A stretch of 64,000 nt of DNA from CAYUKK01 sp964445305 (GTDB lineage: Bacteria; Acidobacteriota; Aminicenantia; Aminicenantales; UBA8522): positions 1 to 64,000 of the forward strand of contig CAYUKK010000005.1 of assembly GCA_964445305.1 (NCBI GenBank). Direction: 5' to 3'. The stretch's first letter is position 1, and every line of letters begins with the position of its first letter. Below are positions 44,426-53,952 of this stretch, in pieces. The notes below the pieces were generated by a model that saw nothing but the letters and a program-made list of their open reading frames with translations, searched no databases and was not told the origin of the DNA. The position numbers and the translations under genes are program-made.

Positions 44426-45364
44426 TCAACTTCTCATTCTTTGGCCTTGGTTTTCGAAATACTCGCGCGCCACCTCCACATCCTGGCGAATTTGGTTGAC
44501 CAGGAGCTCGGGAGTGGCAAATTTCTTTTCGTCCCTGATTTTGCGGAGAAAGCGGAGGCGAATCCTCTGACCGTAAATGGACCGCTGGAAATCAAAGAGG
44601 AATGCCTCCACCTGGAGGAAATCCTGGTTGAAGGTGGGGCGGAAGCCGATGTTGGTAACCGAGGGGAAAATTTCCTTGCCCAGCACGGCTTCGGTTACAA
44701 AAACCCCCGGGGGAGTGATTTCGTTCTTGGTCAGGATGTTGGCCGTGGGAAAGCCAAGCGATTTGCCTCGCGCCGAGCCGGGTCCCACCTTGCCCTCGAT
44801 TTCATAAGGCCGGCCGAGCAGGCGGCGAGCTTCCTCGACATCGCCGCCTTCGAGCAGGGAACGAATAAGGCTGCTGCTCACGGTCTTGCCGCCAACTTGG
44901 ACTGGCGGCACTGGATGGACACCAACATCTCTGTCGGCGCCCAACCGGCGCAGCTCTTCCACATTGCCTTGGCGGTTGCGCCCGAACCGGAAATCCTGGC
45001 CGATGATAATTTCTTTGGCCCGGAGTCGGGAAAGGAGAATATCCTCGAAGAACTCTCGGCTGGTCATCCGAGAGAGTGCCCGGTCAAAAGACGCGACGAG
45101 GACAGCTTCAATGCCCAATCTCCGCAGCCCGGCCAGCCTCTGAGCCAACGTCTGGATCATGAGGACCTTTTCTCCGCCGAGGATTTTTTCTGGATGGGGG
45201 GAGAAGGTCAGCACAAGGGAGAGGAGGTGAGAGGCGGCGGCCCGCTCAACCAGGAGGCGGAGTATGGCCTGATGTCCCAAATGGAGCCCGTCGAAATTCC
45301 CGATGGCCACCGCTGTCGGCCCTGGAAAGCCATGGAGCTGGTTAAGGCCCTTCAAGATGATCAT
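44426..45364 (-). CDS. ribF: Bifunctional riboflavin kinase/FAD synthetase
   Basis: 312 residues. The N-terminal nucleotidyltransferase has G-N-F-D-G-L-H-L-G-H, F-R-F-G and the S-S-S-L-I-R motif. The C-terminal riboflavin kinase domain has P-T-A-N-I and N-I-G-F-R-P-T-F. It makes FMN and FAD, fitting the flavoprotein-rich neighbourhood. It begins 4 nt after the DUF1844 gene. Confidence 0.95.
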   Translation of the reverse strand: MIILKGLNQLHGFPGPTAVAIGNFDGLHLGHQAILRLLVERAAASHLLSLVLTFSPHPEKILGGEKVLMIQTLAQRLAGLRRLGIEAVLVASFDRALSRMTSREFFEDILLSRLRAKEIIIGQDFRFGRNRQGNVEELRRLGADRDVGVHPVPPVQVGGKTVSSSLIRSLLEGGDVEEARRLLGRPYEIEGKVGPGSARGKSLGFPTANILTKNEITPPGVFVTEAVLGKEIFPSVTNIGFRPTFNQDFLQVEAFLFDFQRSIYGQRIRLRFLRKIRDEKKFATPELLVNQIRQDVEVAREYFENQGQRMRS

Positions 45365-45368
45365 CGTT

Positions 45369-45665
45369 TCAGAGCTTGATCACTTTGGCTTTTTCAAGGT
45401 AGTGGACCTTCAGTTGCTGGAGGCAACCCTCAAGGAATTTCTCCTCGTCGGGTTGAAGGTTCCCTTTGGTTCGGTCTTTGAGAAGGTCGAGGATATCGAT
45501 CAGACGTCGAGCCAGCTCCAAATTTTCTTCTTGGGGCTGAGAGGGGTCTTGGAGGACGCCGAGTTTCATCAAAGCTTGCGTGTAGAAAGGGAAGACGATG
45601 GAGCTAAAATCGAGAGGGGGGAGGAATTCTTTCAAATTCTCATCCTTGGTATCGTCATTTTTCAT
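45369..45665 (-). CDS. DUF1844 domain protein
   Basis: 98 residues, mostly helical, matching the DUF1844 pattern (L-P-P-L-D-F-S-S-I-V-F, then a helix with L-A-R-R-L-I-D-I-L-D-L-L-K-D-R-T-K-G-N-L). Function unknown. The ATG follows GAGG by 7 nt. It is the first gene of the ribF-pyr run and divergent from mazG. Confidence 0.85.
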   Translation of the reverse strand: MKNDDTKDENLKEFLPPLDFSSIVFPFYTQALMKLGVLQDPSQPQEENLELARRLIDILDLLKDRTKGNLQPDEEKFLEGCLQQLKVHYLEKAKVIKL

Positions 45666-45791
45666 TTTTTAACCTCATGCGGGAATATCGTCTCTTCTGG
45701 TGAAGTAAAGATTGCTATTTCACTTTGTCTGAGCTATTTTTTTAGGAAAAAAGTTTAGCCTTTTCGTGGCCAGATTGCAAGGGAGCGAACG

Positions 45792-46196
45792 ATGGAATAT
45801 GCGGGGTCTATCGGGAAAAAGTTTGAGCAGCTCATCGAGATCATTGCTCTTCTTCGAAGTGACAGGGGCTGCCCTTGGGATAGGGAGCAGGATGAAGAAT
45901 CGATCCTCCACTATTTCCTGGAGGAAGTCTATGAGGTGGTCGAGGCTGTTGACAAGGGAGATGTTCAGGCGCTGGCCGAAGAGCTGGGCGACGTCTTTTT
46001 TGCCCTGGCTAACTTGAGCCGTCACCTCGGCTTAAACCCGGAGCTGGTTTTAAGGCAGGCCAATAAGAAATTCCGGGTTCGTTTTTCTGCTTTGGTGACA
46101 GAGCTCAAGAGGAAGAAGAAAAAGCTCGGTCAAGCCAGCCCCGGGGAAATGGAGGTCATCTGGCAGAAACTGAAAAAAGAGCACCGGTCTGCCTGA
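45792..46196 (+). CDS. mazG: MazG-type nucleoside triphosphate pyrophosphohydrolase, single domain
   Basis: 134 residues, about half of the ~260-residue two-domain MazG. One MazG domain carries the metal-binding E-E-x-x-E-x4 pattern in L-E-E-V-Y-E-V-V-E-A-V and a second acidic helix E-E-L-G-D-V-F-F-A-L. The N-terminal L-R-x-x-x-G-C-P-W-D-x-E-Q motif is intact. It would hydrolyse dNTPs or NTPs to NMP and pyrophosphate. Confidence 0.88.
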   Translation: MEYAGSIGKKFEQLIEIIALLRSDRGCPWDREQDEESILHYFLEEVYEVVEAVDKGDVQALAEELGDVFFALANLSRHLGLNPELVLRQANKKFRVRFSALVTELKRKKKKLGQASPGEMEVIWQKLKKEHRSA

Positions 46197-46204
46197 GGTG
46201 GAGG

Positions 46205-47357
46205 CTAAGGGGTTGGCGCTGAGGAACTGACCAGCGACCTTGCCCGCTGGACAAGACTGGCCCGGATAAACTCATCCAGTTCACCGTCCAGGACTTTGTC
46301 CACTTCGCCCGTTTCGATTTTGGTCCGGAGGTCTTTAACCAGTCGGTAGGGATGGAGGACATAGGAGCGAATCTGGTTTCCCCACGCAATCTCCGTTTTT
46401 CCCTCTTCCATCCTCTCGTATTTTTCACGCTGTTTCCGCTTCTCGAGCTCATAGAGGCGCGCTCTCAGCACCTTCATCGCCGAAGCTTTGTTCTTGTGCT
46501 GGGATCTCTCGCTCTGGCATTGGACGACAATGCCAGTGGGAAGATGGGTGATCCGAACGGCCGAATCCGTAACATTCACATGCTGGCCGCCCCGACCAGA
46601 AGAACGATAGGTGTCGATGCGAAGGTCTTCCGGGTTGATTTCGACTTCGATGTCCTCCTCTATTTCAGGAAAGACAAAGACAGCAGCGAAGGAGGTGTGC
46701 CGCCTTTTGTTGGCGTCGAAAGGGGAAATGCGGACAAGGCGGTGGACGCCAGATTCTTGGCTGAGGATGCCGTAAGCATAATCTCCTTCGACGCGGATAG
46801 TGACGCTTTTCAGGCCCGCTTCCTCGCCGGGCAAGTAATCGAGGATTTCAGTCCGAAACCCCTTCCGCTCCGCGTATCGGAGGTACATGCGGAGGAGCAT
46901 CTGCGCCCAATCCTGGGATTCCGTTCCTCCGGCTCCTGGATGGATGGTCAGAAGAGCGTTTCGACTATCGTCTTCCCCGATGAAGAGCGCCTGGAGCTCG
47001 GCTTCTTCGAGCTTGACCCGGAAGGACTCTACGGCTCTTGCTAACTCGTCAGTAACTTCTTCCCCTTCATTGGCCAGCTCGCAGAGGACCTCGACTTCTT
47101 CTTTCTTTTCTTTCAGGGTGCTAAAAAATTCAAGGTCACGGTCAAGCTTTTTCTTCTTTCGCTGGAGGGTCTGGAACTTCTTCTTGTTTTCCCACGTTTC
47201 GGGGAGGGAAAGCTGTCGGTTGAGGGATTCGACTTCCGCCGTTTTGTGGTCGAGGTCAAAGAAAGCCTCTGAGCTCTTCAAATTTGGCCAGCTCTTCTTT
47301 GGCTCTTGTCTGGAGCTCAGACAATCGTTCGACGGAAGCGGGTTTTTTTTCTCTCAT
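46205..47357 (-). CDS. prfB: Peptide chain release factor 2 with programmed +1 frameshift
   Basis: RF2 recognises UGA/UAA. Translation starts at ATG 47357. After 33 codons the zero frame reads G-F-L then an in-frame TGA (47258-47256). A +1 shift on CTT-TGA-C, skipping base 47258, joins to D-L-D-H-K-T and continues 350 residues to the stop. The S-P-F tripeptide (R-I-S-P-F-D) and G-G-Q motif (S-G-R-G-G-Q-H) are present. The start lies inside the end of lnt (41-nt overlap). Confidence 0.95.
47255..47270 (-). promoter_or_regulatory. prfB autoregulatory frameshift site
   Basis: On the minus strand the Shine-Dalgarno-like AGAGG (47270-47266) precedes the slip sequence CTT-TGA-C (47261-47255) by 4 nt. 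The short spacing matches known prfB shift sites. RF2 shortage would favour the shift and so restore RF2. Confidence 0.92.
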
Positions 47358-48876
47358 GGGCTCTTTTCACTCTTGCCAGCATAAGGGAGATGCCGGTCAA
47401 TGTCAAGCTCCCGTAGGGAAGAAAATCGCCGTAGCGAGCATAAACCGAGAGGTCACGGCGTGGGCTTACCTTGGCCGTGAGGACAGTTTTAGTCATCAAC
47501 GAAGAACGAGCCACGACGCGGCCGTAAGGGTCGACGATACCGCTGATTCCGGTCGTGGCCGCCCGAAGAAGATATCGGCGATTTTCGACAGCCCGGAAGA
47601 TGGCGATCTGGAAATGCTGATACGGGGCTGAACTCCGGCCATACCAGCCATCGTTGGTGATCGTCACAAGAAAGCGGGCCCCTCGGGCGGTGAATTTTCG
47701 GACGAGAGACGGAAAAATAATCTCGTAGCAAACGGGAGAACCAAAGGGTTTCCCCTCGAATCGGTGCAAGGTGTACTCGCGGCCTGGAGTGACATCCCCG
47801 ATGGCGTGGGTAACCTTTTCGATGAAGGAGAAAATCTTCTTGTAGGGTGTGTATTCCCCGAAGGGCACAAGGTGCATTTTGTAGTATTGAGTAATGGTCA
47901 GGTCGGGTGAGAGGCAGAGGGCGGTGTTGTAATAGAGGTTTTCTCCGTCCCGGCGACTCGTCTCGTTGGTTCCCAGAAGAAGCGTGCATTGCGTTTCCTG
48001 GACGAACTGATAGAGCTTTGTCTTGAATTCCTGATAGAGGGGTTGGGGGCAGCTGAAGCACAGGGGCACAGAGAATTCAGGCCAGATAACCAAGCGCGCG
48101 CCCCCGCTCTGAGCCTGGCGGCTGAGTTCGAGATGTTCCTGGAAAAGGGCTTCGACCTCCTCCCGGGAAATCCGGTCCCAGTAAATGTCCGAGGACACGT
48201 TACCTTGAATCACCCCGGCCGTAAACGCTTCGACGGAGGCGGGTTCGTTTTTCAAGATCAACCCTCCCCACAGATGGAGGAAAAGGACGATGGCCAAAGC
48301 CAGGAAAAAAGGACTCTTTTTCCGGCTGACGAGGGAAAGGAGGAAGCATCCCTGAAGGAAGACAAGAAAGAAGGACAATCCATAGACGCCCGTTGTAGCG
48401 GCGAGTTGAAGGAAGGGAAGATTCTTTGCCTGACTGTGACCCATGAGTCCCCAGGGAAAACCAGTCAGGACATGGGTAGCTGCATATTCCATGGCCACCC
48501 AGATGAAGGGAGCCAGGAGAAAGCAAAGCCGAGGGAAAAAGGGGCTGATCTCGGCATGAAGGAGGGCAAAAAAGGCCCAGAAAAGAGACATCAAGGCGAC
48601 GAGAAGAAGAAAAACGAAGAAACTTAAGGCAGGGGATAGATTTCCATAATGGGCCGGAACAGCAGGGATCCAGTAGAGGAGGATGGCATAAAAAACGAAC
48701 CCGGCCACGAATCCGAGGCCAAACGCCTGACCCGGTCTTTGACCGAGGAGGGCAAAGAGTAAAGGGATGAGGAAGACCCAGCCAAGAAAAAAAAGGCCAA
48801 ACTTGGGAAACGTGAGAGCCGCCAGGAGTCCGCTCAAAACGGACAACCCAAGAGCCTCTTTTCGCCTAGAATTCAT
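47317..48876 (-). CDS. lnt: Apolipoprotein N-acyltransferase
   Basis: 519 residues with about seven membrane spans and a nitrilase-type periplasmic domain. The catalytic triad is visible as Glu in V-I-W-P-E-F-S, Lys in Y-K-M-H-L-V-P-F-G-E-Y and Cys in V-C-Y-E-I-I-F. It adds the third acyl chain to lipoproteins, which indicates a diderm cell. The 3' end overlaps the 5' end of prfB. Confidence 0.94.
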   Translation of the reverse strand: MNSRRKEALGLSVLSGLLAALTFPKFGLFFLGWVFLIPLLFALLGQRPGQAFGLGFVAGFVFYAILLYWIPAVPAHYGNLSPALSFFVFLLLVALMSLFWAFFALLHAEISPFFPRLCFLLAPFIWVAMEYAATHVLTGFPWGLMGHSQAKNLPFLQLAATTGVYGLSFFLVFLQGCFLLSLVSRKKSPFFLALAIVLFLHLWGGLILKNEPASVEAFTAGVIQGNVSSDIYWDRISREEVEALFQEHLELSRQAQSGGARLVIWPEFSVPLCFSCPQPLYQEFKTKLYQFVQETQCTLLLGTNETSRRDGENLYYNTALCLSPDLTITQYYKMHLVPFGEYTPYKKIFSFIEKVTHAIGDVTPGREYTLHRFEGKPFGSPVCYEIIFPSLVRKFTARGARFLVTITNDGWYGRSSAPYQHFQIAIFRAVENRRYLLRAATTGISGIVDPYGRVVARSSLMTKTVLTAKVSPRRDLSVYARYGDFLPYGSLTLTGISLMLARVKRAHERKKTRFRRTIV

Positions 48877-48930
48877 CCTTTTTTATCTTTTTCCTATCCG
48901 GGGTCAACCCAATGCCAGGAGGTCGAAGCT

Positions 48931-49536
48931 TCAGTCTCGAACGATGAAATAATCCTTTCGCCCCGAACCGGCTCCCAGCTTGTTCTTGGTCGCTTCTGCT
49001 TCTGCTTTCGTCGCGAACCCGCCGATGCGGACCCGATAGTAAGGAGTCCTGTCTGTCGGCAACGGGTCAAGCACAACGACGGGATAACCCTGATTCTTGA
49101 ATTGCTCGGCTAAAGCCAGCGCGGCAGGCTTTTCAATGAGAGCACCAACCTGGACATAGTACAAGTCTTTTTGAGGAGGGGGAGAAGCGATTGGAGCGGA
49201 GGTCTTCTCTTGAGCTTTGAGCTTCTGAGTATCCAAGAGCGGTTGTTTAGCTTCGGGGACGGCTTCTTTCTTCGCTTGGAGCTTCTCTTGCGGAGCGATT
49301 TTGGGGGTTGGTTGCCCGGTCGGAGGAATAACTTCTGGCGTCACGACCTTGTCCTTCAGCGCCTCAGGCTCTTTCGTTACGGCCAGCGTCGCTTTCTCTG
49401 CCTCCTGAGCGTGCCTCTTTCCCACCGATACACCGAGCAAGAAAATGACGACTCCCAGGACGAGGATGCCGAGGAAAATGATGGCTAATTGGGCACTCGA
49501 GACCTGAAGCTCTCTAAACTCTCTCTCTTTCATCAT
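48931..49536 (-). CDS. SPOR domain protein
   Basis: 201 residues. One membrane span (about 18-40) is followed by a Lys/Pro/Glu-rich linker and a C-terminal SPOR domain (Y-Y-V-Q-V-G-A then Y-Y-R-V-R-I-G-G-F). SPOR domains bind denuded peptidoglycan at division sites. The gene begins 4 nt inside the slipin gene's end. Confidence 0.87.
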   Translation of the reverse strand: MMKEREFRELQVSSAQLAIIFLGILVLGVVIFLLGVSVGKRHAQEAEKATLAVTKEPEALKDKVVTPEVIPPTGQPTPKIAPQEKLQAKKEAVPEAKQPLLDTQKLKAQEKTSAPIASPPPQKDLYYVQVGALIEKPAALALAEQFKNQGYPVVVLDPLPTDRTPYYRVRIGGFATKAEAEATKNKLGAGSGRKDYFIVRD

Positions 49537-50297
49537 GCTTTTTCGGCTTTAGGTCTTTCGTAGGTGAAGGCCTTGAGGAGCTCGAGCGGCAGGGGGAAGA
49601 TGATGGTCGAGTTCTTTTCGCTCGCGATCTCGGTCAGAGTGCCAAGGAAGCGAAGCTGTAAAGCTTGAGGGTTGGTGGAAATGATCTCGGCTGCCTGGGT
49701 CAACTTGGCAGCGGCCTGGAATTCGCCGTCAGCATGGATAACCTTGGCCCGTCTTTCCCTCTCCGCCTCTGCCTGTCTGGCAATGGCCCGGATCATCGTT
49801 TCCGGCAGGTCGACGTGTTTGACTTCGACGAGCTGAACTTTGATTCCCCAGGGGTCGGTGTGTTTGTCCAGAATTTCCTGAAGCTGAACGTTGAGTTTTT
49901 CCCTCTGGGAGAGAAGCTCGTCGAGTTCCACTTCGCCCAGAACGCTCCGTAGGGTTGTTTGGGAGAGGAGGGAGGTGGCATAGAGATAGTCCTGGACTTC
50001 GATGACCGCCTTGAGTGGGTCCATGACGCGGAAGTAGACGACAGCGTTGACCTTCACGGATACGTTATCCCGGGTGATGATATCCTGAGGGGGGACATCC
50101 AGGGTGACAAGCCTCAGGCTTATGCGCACCATGCGGTCGATGGGGGCGAAGACAAAAATGAGGCCTGGACCCTTGGGCCGGGAGAGGACGCGGCCAAGAC
50201 GAAAAATAACGCCGCGCTCGTATTCCCTCAAGATCTTGATCGAGTTCAAGAGATAGAGAACGATCAGCCCGATAATGATCACCGGGAAAGTAAGCAT
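49533..50297 (-). CDS. Slipin/stomatin-like SPFH protein
   Basis: 254 residues. An N-terminal membrane segment (1-19) is followed by the Band 7 domain with [12 protein letters not shown] and V-E-V-K-H-V-D-L-P. It follows an AAGGAGG site. These proteins form membrane microdomain oligomers and are usual partners of NfeD proteins, which lie just upstream here. Confidence 0.93.
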   Translation of the reverse strand: MLTFPVIIIGLIVLYLLNSIKILREYERGVIFRLGRVLSRPKGPGLIFVFAPIDRMVRISLRLVTLDVPPQDIITRDNVSVKVNAVVYFRVMDPLKAVIEVQDYLYATSLLSQTTLRSVLGEVELDELLSQREKLNVQLQEILDKHTDPWGIKVQLVEVKHVDLPETMIRAIARQAEAERERRAKVIHADGEFQAAAKLTQAAEIISTNPQALQLRFLGTLTEIASEKNSTIIFPLPLELLKAFTYERPKAEKA

Positions 50298-50377
50298 TTT
50301 TTCCTCCTTATTTTTTTATCCTTTATTTTTTATCTTAATCCCTTATCGGCCAAGAGATATGGGATTCGGAAGGAAAT

Positions 50378-51664
50378 TCAAAGTTTCTCGACGCGAACTT
50401 TCAGTCCCTCCAGAACGGCGACGACCTTCACTCGACTGCCCCGAGGGATCATGGTCGTCGCTTCGGCGTTCCAGATCTCCCCATGGACAAAGACTTTCCC
50501 CTCCGGGTTCAAATCTGTTCGGGCCACCCCAACTTCGCCGATGAGTCCCTCCCGGCCGGTGTGAACTTTGCGTGTATGGGCCCGGATGACGAGGAAAACC
50601 AGGAAGAGGAAAATGAGCGAGAGAGCTACGGCCATGGGGACGATGAACCTTAGGCTTGGCCGAAGCTCTGGGACCGGGGCGTTGATGAGCATGATCGAGC
50701 CGAGGACCATGGCGATAATCCCTCCTACGGATAGGATTCCATAACTTTGAACTTTCACTTCGAGGATAAAAAGGCCGATGGCCAGAAGAATTAAAATAAG
50801 GCCGACATAGTTGATGGGCAGGATCTGGAAGGAAAAGAAAGCGAGCAAGAGGGAGATCCCGCCCAGGACGCCGGGAAGGATAGCGCCCGGGTTAGCAAAC
50901 TCAAAATAAAGGCCGAGGAGCCCGAGCATGAGAAGGATATAAGCCAAGTTAGGGTTGGAGATGGTGAGAAGGAATTTTTGGCGGGTGGACATCGGGATGT
51001 TGAGGACAGGCTCTTCCTTGAGGCGAAGGGTAAGCTCTTGTCCGTCAAAGCGCCGGATGGTCTTCTGGTCAAAGTGGGTGAAGATTTCCTGTTCGCTGCT
51101 GGCGATAAAGTCGATGAGGCCCTTATCCAGCGCTTCTTTTTCCGTGTAGGACAAGCTCTGGCGGACAGCATCTTCGGCCATGCGGACGTTCCGCCCTCTT
51201 TTCTCGGCCAAAGTCTTGATGTAGGCTGCGGCGTCGTGGGTGATTTTCTCCTCCATCGTCTTATCCATGGTCTGTCCGGTGATGGAGATCCCGACAGGAT
51301 GAGCTGCCCCCGTGCTTGTTCCTGGAGCCATGATGAACAGGTCGCTGGCGATAGCAATGAAAAAGCCAGCCGAGGCAGCCCGGGCACCGCTCGGGCTGAC
51401 GTAAACGGCCACCGGCGTTCGCGCAGCCAGGATGCGGGTGATGATCTCGCGCATCGAACTATCGAGGCCGCCGGGGGTGTTCAAGACGATGAGCACCAGG
51501 CGGGCGTTCTCTTTTTCTGCTCTGTCGATGGTCATGGTGATGTATTCTGAAGTAATCGGGTGGATCGGCGCGTCGACCGTGATTTTCAGGATCGAGGCGA
51601 GGCTGGGAAAAGAACAGAAAAACAGAAGAAAAAGGAAACACAGCAGCCAGGAATTCTTTCTCAC
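50378..51664 (-). CDS. nfeD: NfeD family protein with ClpP-like serine protease domain
   Basis: 428 residues. A signal sequence (1-24) is followed by a ClpP-class protease domain with the Ser in A-R-A-A-S-A-G-F-F and N-T-P-G-G upstream. Four or five membrane spans and a C-terminal OB-like NfeD domain (G-L-I-G-E-V-G-V-A) complete it. The start is GTG 51664, in front of the hydrophobic signal; an upstream ATG at 51742 would add 26 residues that lie across the promoter. It works with the slipin at its 3' side. Confidence 0.88.
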   Translation of the reverse strand: MRKNSWLLCFLFLLFFCSFPSLASILKITVDAPIHPITSEYITMTIDRAEKENARLVLIVLNTPGGLDSSMREIITRILAARTPVAVYVSPSGARAASAGFFIAIASDLFIMAPGTSTGAAHPVGISITGQTMDKTMEEKITHDAAAYIKTLAEKRGRNVRMAEDAVRQSLSYTEKEALDKGLIDFIASSEQEIFTHFDQKTIRRFDGQELTLRLKEEPVLNIPMSTRQKFLLTISNPNLAYILLMLGLLGLYFEFANPGAILPGVLGGISLLLAFFSFQILPINYVGLILILLAIGLFILEVKVQSYGILSVGGIIAMVLGSIMLINAPVPELRPSLRFIVPMAVALSLIFLFLVFLVIRAHTRKVHTGREGLIGEVGVARTDLNPEGKVFVHGEIWNAEATTMIPRGSRVKVVAVLEGLKVRVEKL

Positions 51665-51673
51665 TCTATTTCC

Positions 51674-51702
51674 ATTATAGGAGGTGCAACAGGTCAAGTC
51701 AA
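51674..51702 (-). promoter_or_regulatory. Strong sigma70 promoter of nfeD-slipin operon, leaderless
   Basis: On the minus strand TTGACT (51702-51697) and a perfect TATAAT (51679-51674) are 17 nt apart. The -10 ends 9 nt before GTG 51664, so the predicted leader is about 3 nt. Confidence 0.65.
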
Positions 51703-52075
51703 CAACAATCGCTGATAAGAGTATTCGGATGATTTCATACATACAGTCCTAGAAGTGCCCCACAAAAAAGGGCGATCTTTCGCTGACTCATTGGATATCT
51801 GCCAGAGACATCGATTTTCATCTGGATAGGCTAAATTTGGGCTGATTTTTTGGTTACAATGGGGTCTACTCACTAAATGAGAGGAGAATCTCACTCGGAG
51901 AGTTTCCAGAGGAAAGCCCATGGATTGTGCCAGAATCGCCGCAAAATTGCGAGAGCAAATCGTCCAATTCTCGGGGGAACTTTCTTCTGGACTTCCGAAG
52001 GGCGGGCCTGGAACCCGCGGACAAGCAAAAAGCGCCGGAAATCACCCTGACTTCTCCATTCGGTTAAAGAGAGAA
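51703..52075. other. Non-coding stretch at the island border
   Basis: About 370 bp where no gene is supported. It marks the change from the housekeeping block to the IS91-relic island. No direct repeat or tRNA that could serve as an attachment site was seen. Confidence 0.4.
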
Positions 52076-52560
52076 TCACAAAAAATATTCAGCGGGGGCC
52101 TCGGTGGCCATCAGAAGCTCCTGATAGACGATGCGGTGGGGGATATAGAGAAGAAGTGTCTCCTGCATCCACTCACTTGACACTCCTCCAGCCTCTCGGC
52201 GTGGCAAGAAAGACAGAACCCCCGGGTGCGGTAGGAGAAAATCATGAGGCGCTCCACATGGCATTAGGGACAGCGAATGCGGGAAACCCACGACTCGGGT
52301 GGCCGCAGTCAGGCGTCGTTGCGAGGGGCGAAGCGACGCGGGAATCTTGTTTCCCGGGCGAGGCACGACGGGATTACGATGGCTCTGTGGCCTCATGATG
52401 ACCTGCGGTCAGTTCTATAATGGCCGGCCGAAGGAACTCATAATCCTTCTCGAAGCGCGACTTATACCCAGCAAGAAATTTATCCAAGTAATGAAACAAC
52501 ACTCGGTAGAGGATCGTCTGTTTGGGGTGCCGAAGGCGATAGTTTCCAACTATGACAGGA
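52076..52560 (-). mobile_element. IS91-family transposase relic, internally deleted
   Basis: Read on the minus strand in several frames, the sequence gives the transposase N-terminus (R-H-P-K-Q-T-I-L-Y-R-V-L-F-H-Y-L-D-K-F-L, near 52530-52430). A zinc-finger region follows (F-S-Y-R-T-R-G-F-C-L-S-C-H-A-E-R), then W-M-Q-E-T-L-L-L. It is joined directly to the C-terminal end (I-V-Y-Q-E-L-L-M-A-T-E-A-P-A-E-Y-F-L, stop at 52076). About two thirds of the catalytic middle is missing and there are frameshifts, so it is dead. Confidence 0.7.
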
Positions 52561-52791
52561 GAATGGCCTCAAGAAAGGGGCCATTGTTATGGGGCCAGCC
52601 GCTCTTCCTGAAAAGAGGGAAGGAGTCCCCCTCAGGAAAACAGATTCCAAGCCATAAACTATCCACCTAAATTGACGCCCAGCCTAGAGAATAGACACGC
52701 TAGCAGACTAGCGGAATCGTCATCGGCGTCGAGGCCATAGACGCTAAGGCTGAACGAGGATGAATGCATCGTCATTGAAATCAGGTACAGC
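52561..52791. other. Gap between IS91 relic and Cys-ladder cassette
   Basis: 231 bp with no recognisable gene or promoter. Confidence 0.4.
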
Positions 52792-53352
52792 TTACATGTT
52801 TAGCAATAACCTCCGGAGTTCGTTGCCCAAATCTTGAACCCTAGTCACTTTAAGGGCTTTGCAAAGGGCCTTGATAAAAGGATCGCTCATAACATCTTCT
52901 AAAGCCTCAGGTGAAAAAAGGCTGGGCTCCATAACCACTCCTCGGCTTTGTTCCCCGCACGAATTAATGGGACATGACTTCAGCCCCCTGCAATCCTGTT
53001 GGCCGCAACCGTTTTTATCACAAGATTTTAGAGGGATGGAAAGAGTCGTGCCACTACGCAGCTCGATGAAGAGACCACATTTCTCACCACCACCAGGATC
53101 GGGAATAAAGCCGGTCGGGAGGCCACCGAATTCGCTCAAGAAAATCTCATCCCTCGGGAAAAGTAGCGCTTTGATCATTTTTGCTTTAGTCGATAGAGCG
53201 CCGATGCGGACCGTAGCTTCCAATTCGGCTTTTGAGACTCGGGTTTGAGCTGAGATCAGACCAGCTTTTGTGGCACCCACGCCTGCTAGCCCAGCCGAAA
53301 GCTGCGCCAACTTGCTGAGAACTTCTCTTCTCGTCAATCGATTGTTTTTCAT
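52792..53352 (-). CDS. Cys-ladder protein A, twin-arginine-like leader, candidate radical SAM substrate
   Basis: 186 residues, no family known to me. The leader L-T-R-R-E-V-L-S-K-L plus a hydrophobic stretch ends near A-Q-T-R (35-38), resembling a Tat signal. A middle block (L-L-F-P-R-D-E-I-F-L-S-E-F-G) is shared with the two paralogues. Cysteines lie at 92, 111, 116, 121, 127, 132 and 164; those from 111 to 132 are spaced 5-6 apart in C-D-K-N-G-C-G-Q-Q-D-C. A conserved C-terminal S-D-P-F-I-K-A-L-C-K helix follows. It is last in a four-gene operon with a radical SAM/SPASM enzyme; a modified exported protein is inferred. Confidence 0.8.
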   Translation of the reverse strand: MKNNRLTRREVLSKLAQLSAGLAGVGATKAGLISAQTRVSKAELEATVRIGALSTKAKMIKALLFPRDEIFLSEFGGLPTGFIPDPGGGEKCGLFIELRSGTTLSIPLKSCDKNGCGQQDCRGLKSCPINSCGEQSRGVVMEPSLFSPEALEDVMSDPFIKALCKALKVTRVQDLGNELRRLLLNM

Positions 53353-53391
53353 TGTTTTCGCCTTTAAAGATTTTTGTCTTATTAGATTCGA

Positions 53392-53949
53392 TTAACGGAC
53401 CAAAAGCCTTCGGAGCTCGTAGCTCAGACCTTGCGCTGTTGTCACCTTAAGTTGCCTGCAAAGGGCAAGAATGAACGGGTCGTTCATGATCTGTGATAAT
53501 TCTCTTTCGGAAAAAATGTTTGATTCACCCGTGAGCATCCCTTGCTTCGGGCAGTAATTTTCCTCACACCCTGACAACTTCGAGCATTTCTGATCTTCGC
53601 ACCAGTTATAATCACAGTCGGCCAGATTGCCACATTTCTGTTTAGAACACGTCTGGCCCTCGAAAAAAAAGTCACATTTTTCTCCTCCCGGGAATGCAGA
53701 GAACATGCCCAGAGGAACACGGCCGAATTCCGCCTGGAAGACATCACGTTGGGGAAAGAGCAGCACTTTGATCGCCTTAGCCATCGCCGCTTCGGCTTTG
53801 ACGCCAGTGAGGCTTTCCAAGTCCTTTATTCCGATTCGCGTCTGAGCCCATGAGCTTGCAGGCTTGAGACTGCTGACGCCGCCAAGCAGAGCCAGAAGCT
53901 CCATCAATCGCTTAAAAGCTTGACGCCTGGTAACCTTTTGATTTCTCAT
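53392..53949 (-). CDS. Cys-ladder protein B, twin-arginine-like leader, candidate radical SAM substrate
   Basis: 185 residues. Same plan as proteins A and C: leader V-T-R-R-Q-A-F-K-R-L with A-Q-T-R at 35-38, shared block L-L-F-P-Q-R-D-V-F-Q-A-E-F-G, and C-terminal N-D-P-F-I-L-A-L-C-R. The ladder is longer than in A, with Cys at 101, 106, 112, 117, 122, 128 and 133, plus Cys 92 and 164. Its ATG follows AAAGGAGGG placed at the radical SAM stop (3-nt gap), implying strong coupled translation. The pattern suggests many equivalent modified cysteines. Confidence 0.82.
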   Translation of the reverse strand: MRNQKVTRRQAFKRLMELLALLGGVSSLKPASSWAQTRIGIKDLESLTGVKAEAAMAKAIKVLLFPQRDVFQAEFGRVPLGMFSAFPGGEKCDFFFEGQTCSKQKCGNLADCDYNWCEDQKCSKLSGCEENYCPKQGMLTGESNIFSERELSQIMNDPFILALCRQLKVTTAQGLSYELRRLLVR

Positions 53950-53952
53950 TAT

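Noticed and set aside
52299..52670. Plus-strand frame of about 123 codons
   Set aside because: It is antisense to the IS91 transposase relic, whose minus-strand reading gives a recognisable protein.
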